Shown piece by piece: positions 49,950 to 57,951 of a stretch of DNA of 64,000 nt. The DNA comes from an uncultured Alistipes sp. (GTDB lineage: Bacteria; Bacteroidota; Bacteroidia; Bacteroidales; Rikenellaceae). How positions within the stretch are numbered: position 1 is the stretch's first letter; the number at the start of each line of letters is the position of its first letter. Position numbers and translations under genes: made by a program. The DNA lies in contig CAJMKE010000001.1 of the NCBI GenBank assembly GCA_905213895.1, positions 147,978 to 211,977 of the forward strand, read 5' to 3'. Under the pieces are notes generated by a model, which saw nothing but the letters and a program-made list of their open reading frames with translations, had not been told where the DNA came from and ran no database searches.

Positions 49950-52352
49950 ATGAAAAATTTATTCAAATCATCGATGCTCGTTGCAATAGTTGCAGCGGCA
50001 TTCGTCGGATGCTCCAAGGATGCGACGTCCGATGTCGAAAATGTAACTTCTGGAAATACGGTTACCGTTAATTTCGACGCCTCTGTCGAGGATGAAACCC
50101 GTGCCACCCTTACTCCGAATGACGGCGAGACCGCATTTGCTGCCGCTTGGGAAGATGGCGACAAAATCGGAATATATGCTTATGCGGTTGATAATAGTGC
50201 GAAAGAATACGCAAAGACTAATGTAAAAGGCATCCGTACAGGGAATGAATTCGAGGCGACATTTACTGATGCACCGGCAGAAATCGCATCTGCTGAATAT
50301 TGTGCATATTATCCTTACACAACTGCTGCCGGAACATTGATTCCTTTCGGTAGCGAGCGTACCCAAATCGGTAATAATTACAATAGTGCTTACGATATAA
50401 TGATATCGGATAAGGTTAATGTTGATTGCGAAGACGGTAAATCTACCACTATCGGCAAAGATGCAGCCGGAAATGCCATCGTATTTCCTATGAAGCGACA
50501 GACCGCTATCGCATATTTTCATTTTACGACCGATGATGAAAATATTAAAGACGAAAAAGTGGTTTCGGCAAAACTTTCCGTTACCGGAAATGATAATATT
50601 GCGGCTGAAACAATCGCTGTTTCCTACAAAACCGATAACACAATTAGTCTTGGCGCAAGAAATACTCCGTCGAAAACCATTACTATCACTTTCGATGCGG
50701 CAACGGCTCCTACTGCTGCCGATTTCACTGCTTGGTTCAATGTTCTGCCATGTACTTTCGAATCGATGACGCTCGAACTCGAAACCGAGAACTATACCGC
50801 AAAGATTTTGCGTAATGCAGGTGCGACATCGACATACGAAGCAGGCAAACTCTACAAGGTTTCCGGCACACTCACGAAATGGCAGCCGAAAACAGAAGAC
50901 TATTCGGGAACGTATTTGATTCTGGCAAAAGTTAATAATGGTAATTATTGGTATTTGAACCCAAATACAAATGCGAATTATCAAAAAGCCATTGATACTG
51001 GAAAAACGGAACTTACTGACATTTCAAATATTGCGATAGATGATAATGCATGGGTAATAAAAAAGAAAGATAATCAGTATATTATATCATCTTTATCTTT
51101 GGGGCTAAGTGATACAAAAATTCGTTTTATTGGAGGTGCAGATGAATCTAATAATTATGCAAAATTTGTTGCAGAAAATTCAGCAGAATCTGTAAATATT
51201 ACAAAAAAAGATGATGGTACGTATTTAATGGCAACCACTTCGCTTAACACTACTAAATATTTGGCATTAAATGCAGGTTCTAACCGATTCGCATTTTATA
51301 AATCACAAACTCCAAGAGATCTTGTTCTTATTCCGTATGTTTCAACGCCAAAGATTACGCCGAGCGTTTCGAGTGTAACCGTTTCTCCTGTGGCTGGAAG
51401 TTATGAAGATATAACTTATAATACACCAGGTTTTGAAACGACGCCAGTAGTTACTGCGACTTGCGACAGTGCGATTGTAACCGCGGTTGAGGTTGTTGGT
51501 AATACGATTAAATATACGGTATCTGCGAATGCGGAGGGTAAGGAGCGGACCGGAACGATTACGTTGTCGGCAGACGGAGCAGAATCGGTAACCATAAATG
51601 TAATTCAGCAATCCAATGTATTGGCTGTTCCGACAAATCTTTCGGCAAGCGGCACTGTTGATGCAATCACGGCATCGTGGAATAAAGTTGAGCATGCAAC
51701 AGCCTATGCGTGGGAATTGTACAAGGGTACAGACAAAGAAACCGGAACGCTTGTTAATGATGTTGACGGCAAGATTGTTACCAATGATAATGGCGTTACT
51801 CTGACAATTACGAAAAAAGACGCAAGCACCAAATTTGAAGTTGGACAATATGTGCTTTATGTTAAATCGACCGCGGATGCTCCGTTTGTAGAATCTGCCC
51901 CTGCGAAATCGGGGGTGTTCGATATAAAGGAAGCCGGCGCAGAGCCGGAATCGGTAACCATTGAGATGTCAACATTCACTAAAACATCCGATAATATTGA
52001 TGCAAATATTTCATATACAACAGCAAAAGGCAACGGGACATCTAATCCTGCAATTAATAGTGGAGAAATAAGACTATATCAAAATTCTGATGGAACAGGC
52101 GGCGGAACAATAACTATTACTGCAAAAGAAGGATTTGTTTTGACAAGTGTAACGATTGGTTCAAGTATGGGAACATCTATTGCTTATACAATCGGCAATA
52201 ACACAACCAAATCAAGTACTGAATCCTTGTCTGCAAATGGTAAAAAGGAAGTAGTTGTAAATGATAAGTCAATTACTTTTTATTGCATGGGGAGTGATAA
52301 AAATTCTCGTCTTTATGTAAATTATCTTAGTGTTACATATCAAGCGCAATAA
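49950..52352 (+). CDS. Modular fimbrillin-like surface lipoprotein with invertible C-terminus
   Basis: The 800-residue protein has a lipoprotein signal (MLVAIVAAAFVGC, Cys21, then SKDATSD). A fimbrillin/Mfa-like N-terminal part (about 35-310; ATLTPNDGETAFAAAWEDGDKIGIYAY) is followed by an AT-rich inserted domain (about 317-465; TYLILAKVNNGNYWYLN), a BACON-like module (about 466-552; ITPSVSSVTVSPVAGSYEDI), an Fn3-like module (about 553-660; VPTNLSASGTVDAITASWNKV), and a variable tail (668-800). Codons 632-667 lie in a perfect 106-bp repeat that recurs inverted at 52943-53048. Inversion would replace residues 668-800 with a different 144. It is probably exposed on the cell surface as an adhesin or glycan-binding protein; ligand unknown. 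Confidence 0.85.
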   Translation: MKNLFKSSMLVAIVAAAFVGCSKDATSDVENVTSGNTVTVNFDASVEDETRATLTPNDGETAFAAAWEDGDKIGIYAYAVDNSAKEYAKTNVKGIRTGNEFEATFTDAPAEIASAEYCAYYPYTTAAGTLIPFGSERTQIGNNYNSAYDIMISDKVNVDCEDGKSTTIGKDAAGNAIVFPMKRQTAIAYFHFTTDDENIKDEKVVSAKLSVTGNDNIAAETIAVSYKTDNTISLGARNTPSKTITITFDAATAPTAADFTAWFNVLPCTFESMTLELETENYTAKILRNAGATSTYEAGKLYKVSGTLTKWQPKTEDYSGTYLILAKVNNGNYWYLNPNTNANYQKAIDTGKTELTDISNIAIDDNAWVIKKKDNQYIISSLSLGLSDTKIRFIGGADESNNYAKFVAENSAESVNITKKDDGTYLMATTSLNTTKYLALNAGSNRFAFYKSQTPRDLVLIPYVSTPKITPSVSSVTVSPVAGSYEDITYNTPGFETTPVVTATCDSAIVTAVEVVGNTIKYTVSANAEGKERTGTITLSADGAESVTINVIQQSNVLAVPTNLSASGTVDAITASWNKVEHATAYAWELYKGTDKETGTLVNDVDGKIVTNDNGVTLTITKKDASTKFEVGQYVLYVKSTADAPFVESAPAKSGVFDIKEAGAEPESVTIEMSTFTKTSDNIDANISYTTAKGNGTSNPAINSGEIRLYQNSDGTGGGTITITAKEGFVLTSVTIGSSMGTSIAYTIGNNTTKSSTESLSANGKKEVVVNDKSITFYCMGSDKNSRLYVNYLSVTYQAQ
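51845..51950 (+). repeat. Inverted repeat, left copy (106 bp)
   Basis: Runs from ACAATATGTGC to GAGCCGGAA inside the lipoprotein gene. Every base matches the reverse complement of 52943-53048. Sequence similarity stops abruptly on both sides apart from a GTAAC shared 3 bp inside the segment. Confidence 0.97.
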
Positions 52353-52367
52353 ATTTTAACTAATATT

Positions 52368-52407
52368 AACAGAAATCGGTCGGGTATTAGCCCGACCGAT
52401 TTCTGTT
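52368..52407 (+). terminator. Terminator between the two alternative gene ends
   Basis: A 17-bp perfect stem AACAGAAATCGGTCGGG with its complement and a 6-nt loop TATTAG, followed by ATATAAAA. It lies inside the invertible segment; a weaker interrupted hairpin (about 52413-52444) could act for the other orientation. Confidence 0.8.
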
Positions 52408-52458
52408 ATATAAAACCGCCACTAAAGTATGGCGACTGGTTTTGTTGATAAGTTATTA

Positions 52459-52500
52459 TTAAGGTCTTTAAAGTCGTTAAGGACTTTAATTTTTATGACC
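52459..52500. repeat. 9-nt tandem array R5
   Basis: Units TTAAGGTCT, TTAAAGTCG, TTAAGGACT, TTAA, then ATGACC-TTAA. It lies inside the invertible segment just beyond the stop of the alternative end. Confidence 0.75.
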
Positions 52501-52507
52501 TTAAACC

Positions 52508-53053
52508 TTATTTCTCGTAAGTAATTTCTATTGAGGTTATATATAAAGCCCCGCTTTTTGATCTAAATCCAATAAATTCATAATCGCCAGCCAAAAGGTT
52601 TATACTGCCACTTCCTGAGATAGTGCCAATTTTAGTTCCCTGTACACTTTTGGTTGAACTATAAAGGTCAGAAGCCTTACTATATGCAGACGATTTACCA
52701 TACACGTCAAGAGTATTGGAGCCACTCTCATAAGTTACTTTAATTGCTTTTACTTTACCTCCGGATGAAGTAGTTACTATTCCAGAGGTGCTTTTGCTGC
52801 TGCGCAACTGAATAGCACCAGCACTATTTTTTGCACTATTTCCTGCATATACAGCATTTGAAGTAATACTAACTTCGGAAAAGTCTTTATATTCGGTATT
52901 TGTTGCGTTAAAATTTGATGCCGTTAAAATGTCTGTTACAAGTTCCGGCTCTGCGCCGGCTTCCTTTATATCGAACACCCCCGATTTCGCAGGGGCAGAT
53001 TCTACAAACGGAGCATCCGCGGTCGATTTAACATAAAGCACATATTGTGTCAA
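52508..53053 (-). pseudogene. Silent alternative C-terminal cassette of the variable lipoprotein
   Basis: The minus-strand frame reads through the right inverted repeat (same 35 residues QYVLYVKSTADAPFVESAP... as the expressed gene) and then 144 unique residues from LVTDILTASNFNATN to ITSIEITYEK. It has no promoter, no signal peptide and only a TTG as possible start, so it is a storage cassette rather than a gene. Its end pattern (GALYITSIEITY) resembles the expressed end (SRLYVNYLSVTY), indicating homologous but strongly diverged beta-sandwich-like domains. Confidence 0.85.
52943..53048 (-). repeat. Inverted repeat, right copy (106 bp)
   Basis: Reverse complement is identical over all 106 bases to 51845-51950. 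It is followed rightward by unrelated GC-rich sequence. Confidence 0.97.
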
Positions 53054-53206
53054 GTGCCGGCTGGGCGGCGGCTACCCTATCGGTATCATTGCCGATTATG
53101 TGCTGCGCGTGTGGAGGTCGCGTAAAAAGGTCTTAACGACCTTAAAGTCTTTAATGACCTTAAAGACCTTAAGGACTTTATCAATTATTAAAAAGCATTA
53201 GCGGAA
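53051..53206 (+). pseudogene. Possible 3' remnant of a lost gene next to the right repeat
   Basis: A plus-strand frame without a start reads CRLGGGYPIGIIADYVLRVW RSRKKV in GC-rich, gene-like codon use. It then runs through the 9-nt array R6 (LTTLKSLMTLKTLRTL) to a TAG at 53204-53206. It may be the end of a gene truncated when the cassette region formed. I do not recognise the family. Confidence 0.35.
53124..53180. repeat. 9-nt tandem array R6 (longest)
   Basis: A partial AAAAAGGTC, then five perfect units TTAACGACC, TTAAAGTCT, TTAATGACC, TTAAAGACC, TTAAGGACT and TTA. It lies between the invertible locus and the 3' end of fmt. Confidence 0.9.
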
Positions 53207-54163
53207 TGCGTAATGCGACGGTTCGCGGAGACCTAACAACAGGTCGTGTGCGGACATGCGGCGTTTGCCCGAAATCTGGATTTCCTCGATTGCAATCCAG
53301 CCGTCGGCGCATGCCACGGCGAAGCGGTTCTTGCCGTCGGTATCGACGCTACCGACAGTCGCGGAGTGCTGTGACGGTTCGAAGCGGGCGGCGAAAATCT
53401 TTGCCGTGCCGACCTCCCCGCCGTTCTTGTACATGTGCGACCATGCCGCAGGATAAGGCGACAGACCGCGTATGAAGTCGATGATTGCGCGTCCCGATTT
53501 GTTCCAGTCGATGATGCAGTCGTCCTTGAAGATTTTCGGTGCAGGATGCAGATTTTCGTCGGACTGCGTCTGCTCGATAGGTCGGATGTTGCCCGATGCG
53601 ATGCGCTCGACGCTGTCGAGAACGAGTGATTTGCCGGTGGTCATCAGTTTGTCGTACATCGTCCCGATTGTGTCGTCATCGCCGATAGGAACGCGGGTCT
53701 GCCCGATAATCGCGCCTTTGTCGATTTCGTGATTGAGCAGGAATGTGGTTACGCCCGTCTCCTTCTCGCCGTTGATTATCGCCCAGTTGATAGGTGCTGC
53801 GCCGCGATATTGTGGAAGCAGCGATGCGTGGAGGTTGAAAGTGCCGAAACGCGGCATCGACCATACGATTTCGGGCAGCATGCGGAATGCGATTACGATT
53901 CCGAGGTCTGGCTGCAACTCGCGCATGGCTGCGACGAACGCTTCGTCTTTCAGTTTCTCGGGTTGGAGAATCGTTCCGATGCCGAGTTCGCGGGCGGCGA
54001 TTTTCACGTCGCTTTCCTGCAATTTCAGTCCGCGACCCGCAGGTTTGTCGGGCGTCGTTACGACGGCGACGACGTTATATCCGTTCTCGACCAATGCTTT
54101 GAGCGACGGTACGGCGAATTCGGGCGTACCCATGAATATTATGCGTAAATCTTTGGCGTTCAT
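53198..54163 (-). CDS. fmt: Methionyl-tRNA formyltransferase
   Basis: The 321-residue enzyme formylates initiator Met-tRNA using 10-formyl-THF. Signatures are RIIFMGTPEFAVPSLKALV (7-25), DKPAGRGLKLQ, and the catalytic FNLHASLLPQYRGAAPINWAI with GVTTFLLNHEIDKGAII. The C-terminal OB-like domain is present. It ends the permease-LptF/G-fmt transcription unit, 9 bp after the upstream gene. Confidence 0.95.
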   Translation of the reverse strand: MNAKDLRIIFMGTPEFAVPSLKALVENGYNVVAVVTTPDKPAGRGLKLQESDVKIAARELGIGTILQPEKLKDEAFVAAMRELQPDLGIVIAFRMLPEIVWSMPRFGTFNLHASLLPQYRGAAPINWAIINGEKETGVTTFLLNHEIDKGAIIGQTRVPIGDDDTIGTMYDKLMTTGKSLVLDSVERIASGNIRPIEQTQSDENLHPAPKIFKDDCIIDWNKSGRAIIDFIRGLSPYPAAWSHMYKNGGEVGTAKIFAARFEPSQHSATVGSVDTDGKNRFAVACADGWIAIEEIQISGKRRMSAHDLLLGLREPSHYAFR

Positions 54164-54172
54164 TCGTATGTC

Positions 54173-55675
54173 TTATTTCTTTGCGGAGGTCTCGGTTGTG
54201 CGGTCGAGTTTCTTGCGCCACTTTTCGGGCAGTTTCGCGAGAAATACCTCCTTATAATGTTTGTATCTTCCGATATACCAATCGACGTCGAGCAATGCCG
54301 AGTCGTTGGTCGCCTTGTATGTCAGGTAGACGGCGATTGGCGCGAGAATCAGCGACGAAATCCACATGCCGAAGAAAGAGTTCCACGTACCCTCTTTCGC
54401 GAGTTTCTCGCCGGATATGCTTATGATATAGTAAATTACGAAGAATATCACCGAAATGACTATCGGCATGCCGAGTCCGCCTTTGCGGATAATCGCTCCG
54501 AGCGGCGCACCGACGAGGAAGAAAATCATAATCGACACGGGCAGCGCGAGTTTGCGGTGCCATTCGTTCTTGCTCCGATAGAGTTGGTTCAAAGCCTCTT
54601 TCGACGTCGATTCGTCGAATGAGAACATGTTTCGCGAGTTTTTAGCCGACTGGCGTGCGCCGTTCCATATTCGGCTGCGGGTGCGGACGTCGGCTTTGGC
54701 TATGGAGTCGATGACGTAGATTTCGCCCATTCCGGAGCGGTCGATATGGATAGAATCGGGCGGAGTTACGGCATCGGGGTCGCGGACGAAAATCTGCTCG
54801 CGCAGAAGCGGCGTGTAGGCGGTCGTCGTGATGTTGCCCACCGTCGTGTCGAGCGAATCGATTGCGTGCTGCAACTCGTTGATATTCTTCGTCTGGCTGT
54901 TGTTGCTGAAAAGATTCTCGTCGGAGCGTTCGAAATCGAAGCCCGACATCGGGATTTTGCCGTCCTGACGGTCGAACTTATGGTGGCGCAGCGTGCTTTT
55001 GGTGTACCATTGGTTGTTGCGCGTCTGTTCGTATGTCTCGCCGTTATAGAGCGTTACGAGCAGGTATTTCTTGTCGTCGGTGAGGCGGATATAACCCGAA
55101 TCGGCGATAGTCGTCGTCATGTTGCCGTTGGACGAGCGGTTGTCGTAGATGAGGACGCCGCGCAGCAGTTTTGTCGTCGGGTCCTGTTTCTCGACGCGGA
55201 TGCTCATGTCGTCGATGCCGTTGAAAAACAGCCCGTCCTGAAATTCAAGAGCCTGATTCTGCTGGCGTATGTCGTATATGATGCTGAGCATCTTTTTGTT
55301 GGCGTACGGAACAAGGTTGTTTACAATGAAAAAACTGCCGATGGATATAAGCCCGACGACGATTGTGAGCGGCTGCATGATGCGCGGCAGCGACATGCCG
55401 GCGGACTTCATCGCCAGCAGTTCGAAATTCTCGCCCAGATTGCCCATCGTCATTATCGTTGCGAGCAGAATCGCCAGCGGAAGTCCCATAGGAATCATGT
55501 TGACGGTCGCGTACATTATCAGTTCGATGATGACGCCCGCATCGAGTCCCTTGCCGACCAGTTCGTCGATATAACGCCATACGAAGTTCATCATCAGCAC
55601 GAAGATGACGATGAAGAACGTCATGAACATCGGTCCGAGATAGGCTTTCAGTACGAGTTTGTGTATGGTTTTCAT
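54173..55675 (-). CDS. LptF/LptG-family permease
   Basis: The 500-residue inner-membrane protein has the YjgP/YjgQ layout. N-terminal helices (TFFIVIFVLMMNFVWRYIDEL; LIMYATVNMIPMGLPLAILLATIMTMG; IVVGLISIGSFFIVNNLVPYANKKM) and C-terminal helices (LALPVSIMIFFLVGAPLGAIIRKGG and two more) flank a large periplasmic beta-jellyroll (about 130-380). In the Lpt system two such subunits with LptB extract lipopolysaccharide and pass it to LptC/LptA. Whether this is F or G cannot be told. It starts 4 bp after the metal permease gene. Confidence 0.92.
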   Translation of the reverse strand: MKTIHKLVLKAYLGPMFMTFFIVIFVLMMNFVWRYIDELVGKGLDAGVIIELIMYATVNMIPMGLPLAILLATIMTMGNLGENFELLAMKSAGMSLPRIMQPLTIVVGLISIGSFFIVNNLVPYANKKMLSIIYDIRQQNQALEFQDGLFFNGIDDMSIRVEKQDPTTKLLRGVLIYDNRSSNGNMTTTIADSGYIRLTDDKKYLLVTLYNGETYEQTRNNQWYTKSTLRHHKFDRQDGKIPMSGFDFERSDENLFSNNSQTKNINELQHAIDSLDTTVGNITTTAYTPLLREQIFVRDPDAVTPPDSIHIDRSGMGEIYVIDSIAKADVRTRSRIWNGARQSAKNSRNMFSFDESTSKEALNQLYRSKNEWHRKLALPVSIMIFFLVGAPLGAIIRKGGLGMPIVISVIFFVIYYIISISGEKLAKEGTWNSFFGMWISSLILAPIAVYLTYKATNDSALLDVDWYIGRYKHYKEVFLAKLPEKWRKKLDRTTETSAKK

Positions 55676-55679
55676 ATTT

Positions 55680-56510
55680 TCAGTGCCGGACTCGTTTTAC
55701 AATGTACAAAGATAGCGGTTTTATCAGAATAAGCGCAATCGTCAGTACGAATATTATCGCAGGACCGGACGGAACTTCGAGATAGTAACTTATCGTTATG
55801 CCCGAAATTCCGGCTGCCGCGGCGACTATCGCAGACCATACCGTTATGGTCGTGTAGGATTTGGACAGGAAATTGACGAGTACTACCGGCATGGTCAGCA
55901 GCGAAATCAGCAGGACTATGCCCATTATCCTAATCGACAGAACTATCGTTATCGCCGTTACGACGGACATCGTGTAAGATACGATGCGCGTATGTAGACC
56001 TGCCGAACGGGAAAATTCACGGTCGAAGGCGACGTACATTATCGGTTTGAGCCAGAGTGCCGCGGCTAAGAGCAATACGGCGGCGGTTATAGCCAGTGCG
56101 ATTACGTCCGTTCGGGTAACGGTGATTATGTTGCCGAACAGAAAACTCGACAAATCGCCGGAGGTATACCCCGGACGAAGGCTCATGAACAGCGCGCCGA
56201 CAGCCATTCCTATGCCCCAGATAAGACCTATCGCCGAATCCTCCCTGATTTTTTCGCGTGTGCTGACGTATTCGATGCCGAGCGACGACAGTATGGCGAA
56301 CGCCATCGCGCCGAGAATCGGGTTTATTCCGAAATAGAATGCTATGCCGAGCCCGCCGAACGATGCGTGCGTGATGCCTCCGCAAAGGAATACCATGCGG
56401 CGGGCGACGATGTATGTGCCTATTATACCGCAGGTTATTCCCGAGAGCAGGCATGCGATGACCGCATTGCCCAGATAACCGTATTCGAATATGTCCTGAA
56501 TGAATCCCAT
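55680..56510 (-). CDS. znuB: Zinc/manganese-type ABC transporter permease (ZnuB-like)
   Basis: The 276-residue membrane protein has eight or nine helices and the ABC-3 family signature: CGIIGTYIVARRMVFLCGGITHASFGGLGIAFYFG (about 26-60), GIEYVSTREKIREDSAIGLIWGIGMA and RIMGIVLLISLLTMPVVLVNFL. It should form the membrane channel for the ATPase and binding protein encoded at 2643-4252, since that pair lacks a permease and this gene lacks partners. The 51-kb separation is unusual. Confidence 0.9.
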   Translation of the reverse strand: MGFIQDIFEYGYLGNAVIACLLSGITCGIIGTYIVARRMVFLCGGITHASFGGLGIAFYFGINPILGAMAFAILSSLGIEYVSTREKIREDSAIGLIWGIGMAVGALFMSLRPGYTSGDLSSFLFGNIITVTRTDVIALAITAAVLLLAAALWLKPIMYVAFDREFSRSAGLHTRIVSYTMSVVTAITIVLSIRIMGIVLLISLLTMPVVLVNFLSKSYTTITVWSAIVAAAAGISGITISYYLEVPSGPAIIFVLTIALILIKPLSLYIVKRVRH

Positions 56511-56579
56511 CGGATTTTGTTTTAAGCGCGTAAAATTACACTTTTTTATCGGAATCGCGCAGTTTTCATCCGCTTTTTG

Positions 56580-56587
56580 TATCTTCG
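56580..56587 (+). promoter_or_regulatory. -7 box of mtaB
   Basis: TATCTTCG, 20 bp upstream of the ATG at 56608; this excludes the long upstream in-frame extension to 56500. No clear -33. Confidence 0.45.
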
Positions 56588-56607
56588 CACGACAAACAAA
56601 ACCTAAT

Positions 56608-57906
56608 ATGCAACGCAGGGTAAATTTTCATACGTTGGGATGCAAACTGAACTTTTCGGAGAGTTCGACCATCGCCCGCCAGTTCGAGGAGGGCGGTTTT
56701 GTGAGGGTTGCACCGGACGAGGAGGCGGATATCTGCATCATAAACAGTTGTTCGGTTACCGAACATGCCGACAAGAAATGCCGCAACATAATACGCAAAC
56801 TGCACCGCCGCAATCCGAATGCCATTATAGCCGTAACGGGATGCTATGCCCAACTCAAACCGCAGGAAATAGCCGATATAGATGGAGTGGATATTGTGCT
56901 GGGCAACAATTATAAAGGGGATACATATAAACGTATTCTCGAACTGTCGGAACGCGGACGTTCGCAGATTTACAGTTGCGAAACGGATGAAATCGCCAAC
57001 TTCTTTTCCGCGTTCTCCGGCGGCGACCGGACGAGAGCGTTTCTGAAAGTGCAGGACGGCTGCGACTACTGCTGTTCGTACTGTACCATTCATAACGCAA
57101 GAGGTGCGAGCCGTAATATTCCTATCGCAGAGGTTGTCGGGCAGGCTCGGCGCATTGCAGCCAACGGGCAGAAGGAAATCGTTATTACGGGTGTGAATAC
57201 GGGCGATTTCGGCAAGACGACCGGCGAAAAGTTCATAGATTTGCTGCGGGCATTGAACGATGTGGAGGGTATCGGGAGGTATCGGATATCCTCGATAGAA
57301 CCCAACTTACTAACTGATGAAATAATAGAATTTTGCGCGTCGTCATATAAATTCCAGCATCACTTCCATATTCCGCTCCAATGCGGTTCGGACAAGGTGC
57401 TTGCCTTGATGCGTCGACGCTATACGACCGCCAAATTCGCCGACCGTATCGCCGCCGTCCGTCGGGCGATGCCGGATGCATTCATCGGAATAGATGTAAT
57501 CACGGGTTTTCCGGGGGAGACGGAGGCGGAGTTCCGCCGCAGTTACGACTTTCTCGCATCGATAGAGCCGTCGTTCCTGCACATATTCCCGTTCTCCGAG
57601 CGTCCGAACACTCCTGCCGTCAATTTTCCGGACAAGGTGCAGGCTTCGGTATCGACCGCGCGGGTCAGGGAATTGGAGGCGTTGAGCGACCGTCTGCACA
57701 TCGACTTTTGCAGCAGATATATCGGGCAAACGGCAGAGGTTCTGTTCGAAAGCACCGAACGAGGAGGCATGATGTCGGGATTTACGGGCAACTATCTGAA
57801 AGTAAAGGTGCCGTATCGCCGCGATTTGATAAATACGATTTCCCGTGTGGAATTGATGTCGGTCGAGCCGTCCTCGTGCGATATTTGCGGGCATATTGTC
57901 GAATAA
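56608..57906 (+). CDS. mtaB: tRNA t6A37 methylthiotransferase
   Basis: The 432-residue radical-SAM enzyme converts t6A to ms2t6A at tRNA position 37. The UPF0004 domain (VNFHTLGCKLNFSESSTIARQ, ADICIINSCSVTEHADKKC, VTGCYAQL) holds one 4Fe-4S cluster. The radical-SAM site is QDGCDYCCSYCTIHNARG, with CxxxCxxC near 152-159. A C-terminal TRAM domain follows (about 372-425). The start is chosen at 56608 by the promoter and by the family N-terminus. Confidence 0.93.
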   Translation: MQRRVNFHTLGCKLNFSESSTIARQFEEGGFVRVAPDEEADICIINSCSVTEHADKKCRNIIRKLHRRNPNAIIAVTGCYAQLKPQEIADIDGVDIVLGNNYKGDTYKRILELSERGRSQIYSCETDEIANFFSAFSGGDRTRAFLKVQDGCDYCCSYCTIHNARGASRNIPIAEVVGQARRIAANGQKEIVITGVNTGDFGKTTGEKFIDLLRALNDVEGIGRYRISSIEPNLLTDEIIEFCASSYKFQHHFHIPLQCGSDKVLALMRRRYTTAKFADRIAAVRRAMPDAFIGIDVITGFPGETEAEFRRSYDFLASIEPSFLHIFPFSERPNTPAVNFPDKVQASVSTARVRELEALSDRLHIDFCSRYIGQTAEVLFESTERGGMMSGFTGNYLKVKVPYRRDLINTISRVELMSVEPSSCDICGHIVE

Positions 57907-57922
57907 ATTCATAGGAATTTAT

Positions 57923-57930
57923 TATATTTG
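57923..57930 (+). promoter_or_regulatory. -7 box of the 57952-62340 gene run
   Basis: TATATTTG, 21 bp before the ATG at 57952 and 17 bp after the mtaB stop, so the following genes have their own promoter. The -33 is poor. Confidence 0.5.
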
Positions 57931-57951
57931 CAAAAATAACGTGATTTGATT

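Larger units (their letters stand above)
51951..52942. mobile_element. Invertible DNA segment (992 bp) carrying two alternative 3' gene ends
   Basis: The segment is bounded by perfect 106-bp inverted repeats. In the present orientation the left part (51951-52352, plus) completes the lipoprotein gene. The right part (52508-52942, minus) is a promoterless alternative 3' end. The two ends face each other across a shared terminator hairpin (52368-52407) and the 9-nt array R5. Both join the repeat in the same codon phase, so inversion produces an intact fused gene of 811 codons. No recombinase gene is nearby. Confidence 0.85.

Noticed and set aside
51845..53048. Assembly error (chimeric inverted duplication) as the cause of the repeats
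   Set aside because: The two unique ends differ in sequence yet join the repeat in the same frame and each ends in a sensible stop, which an assembly error would not create; read data would still be worth checking.
52508..53053. Independent gene for the minus-strand 181-codon frame
   Set aside because: No promoter, no signal peptide and only a TTG start at the repeat edge; its first 35 residues duplicate the middle of the lipoprotein, so it is a silent cassette.
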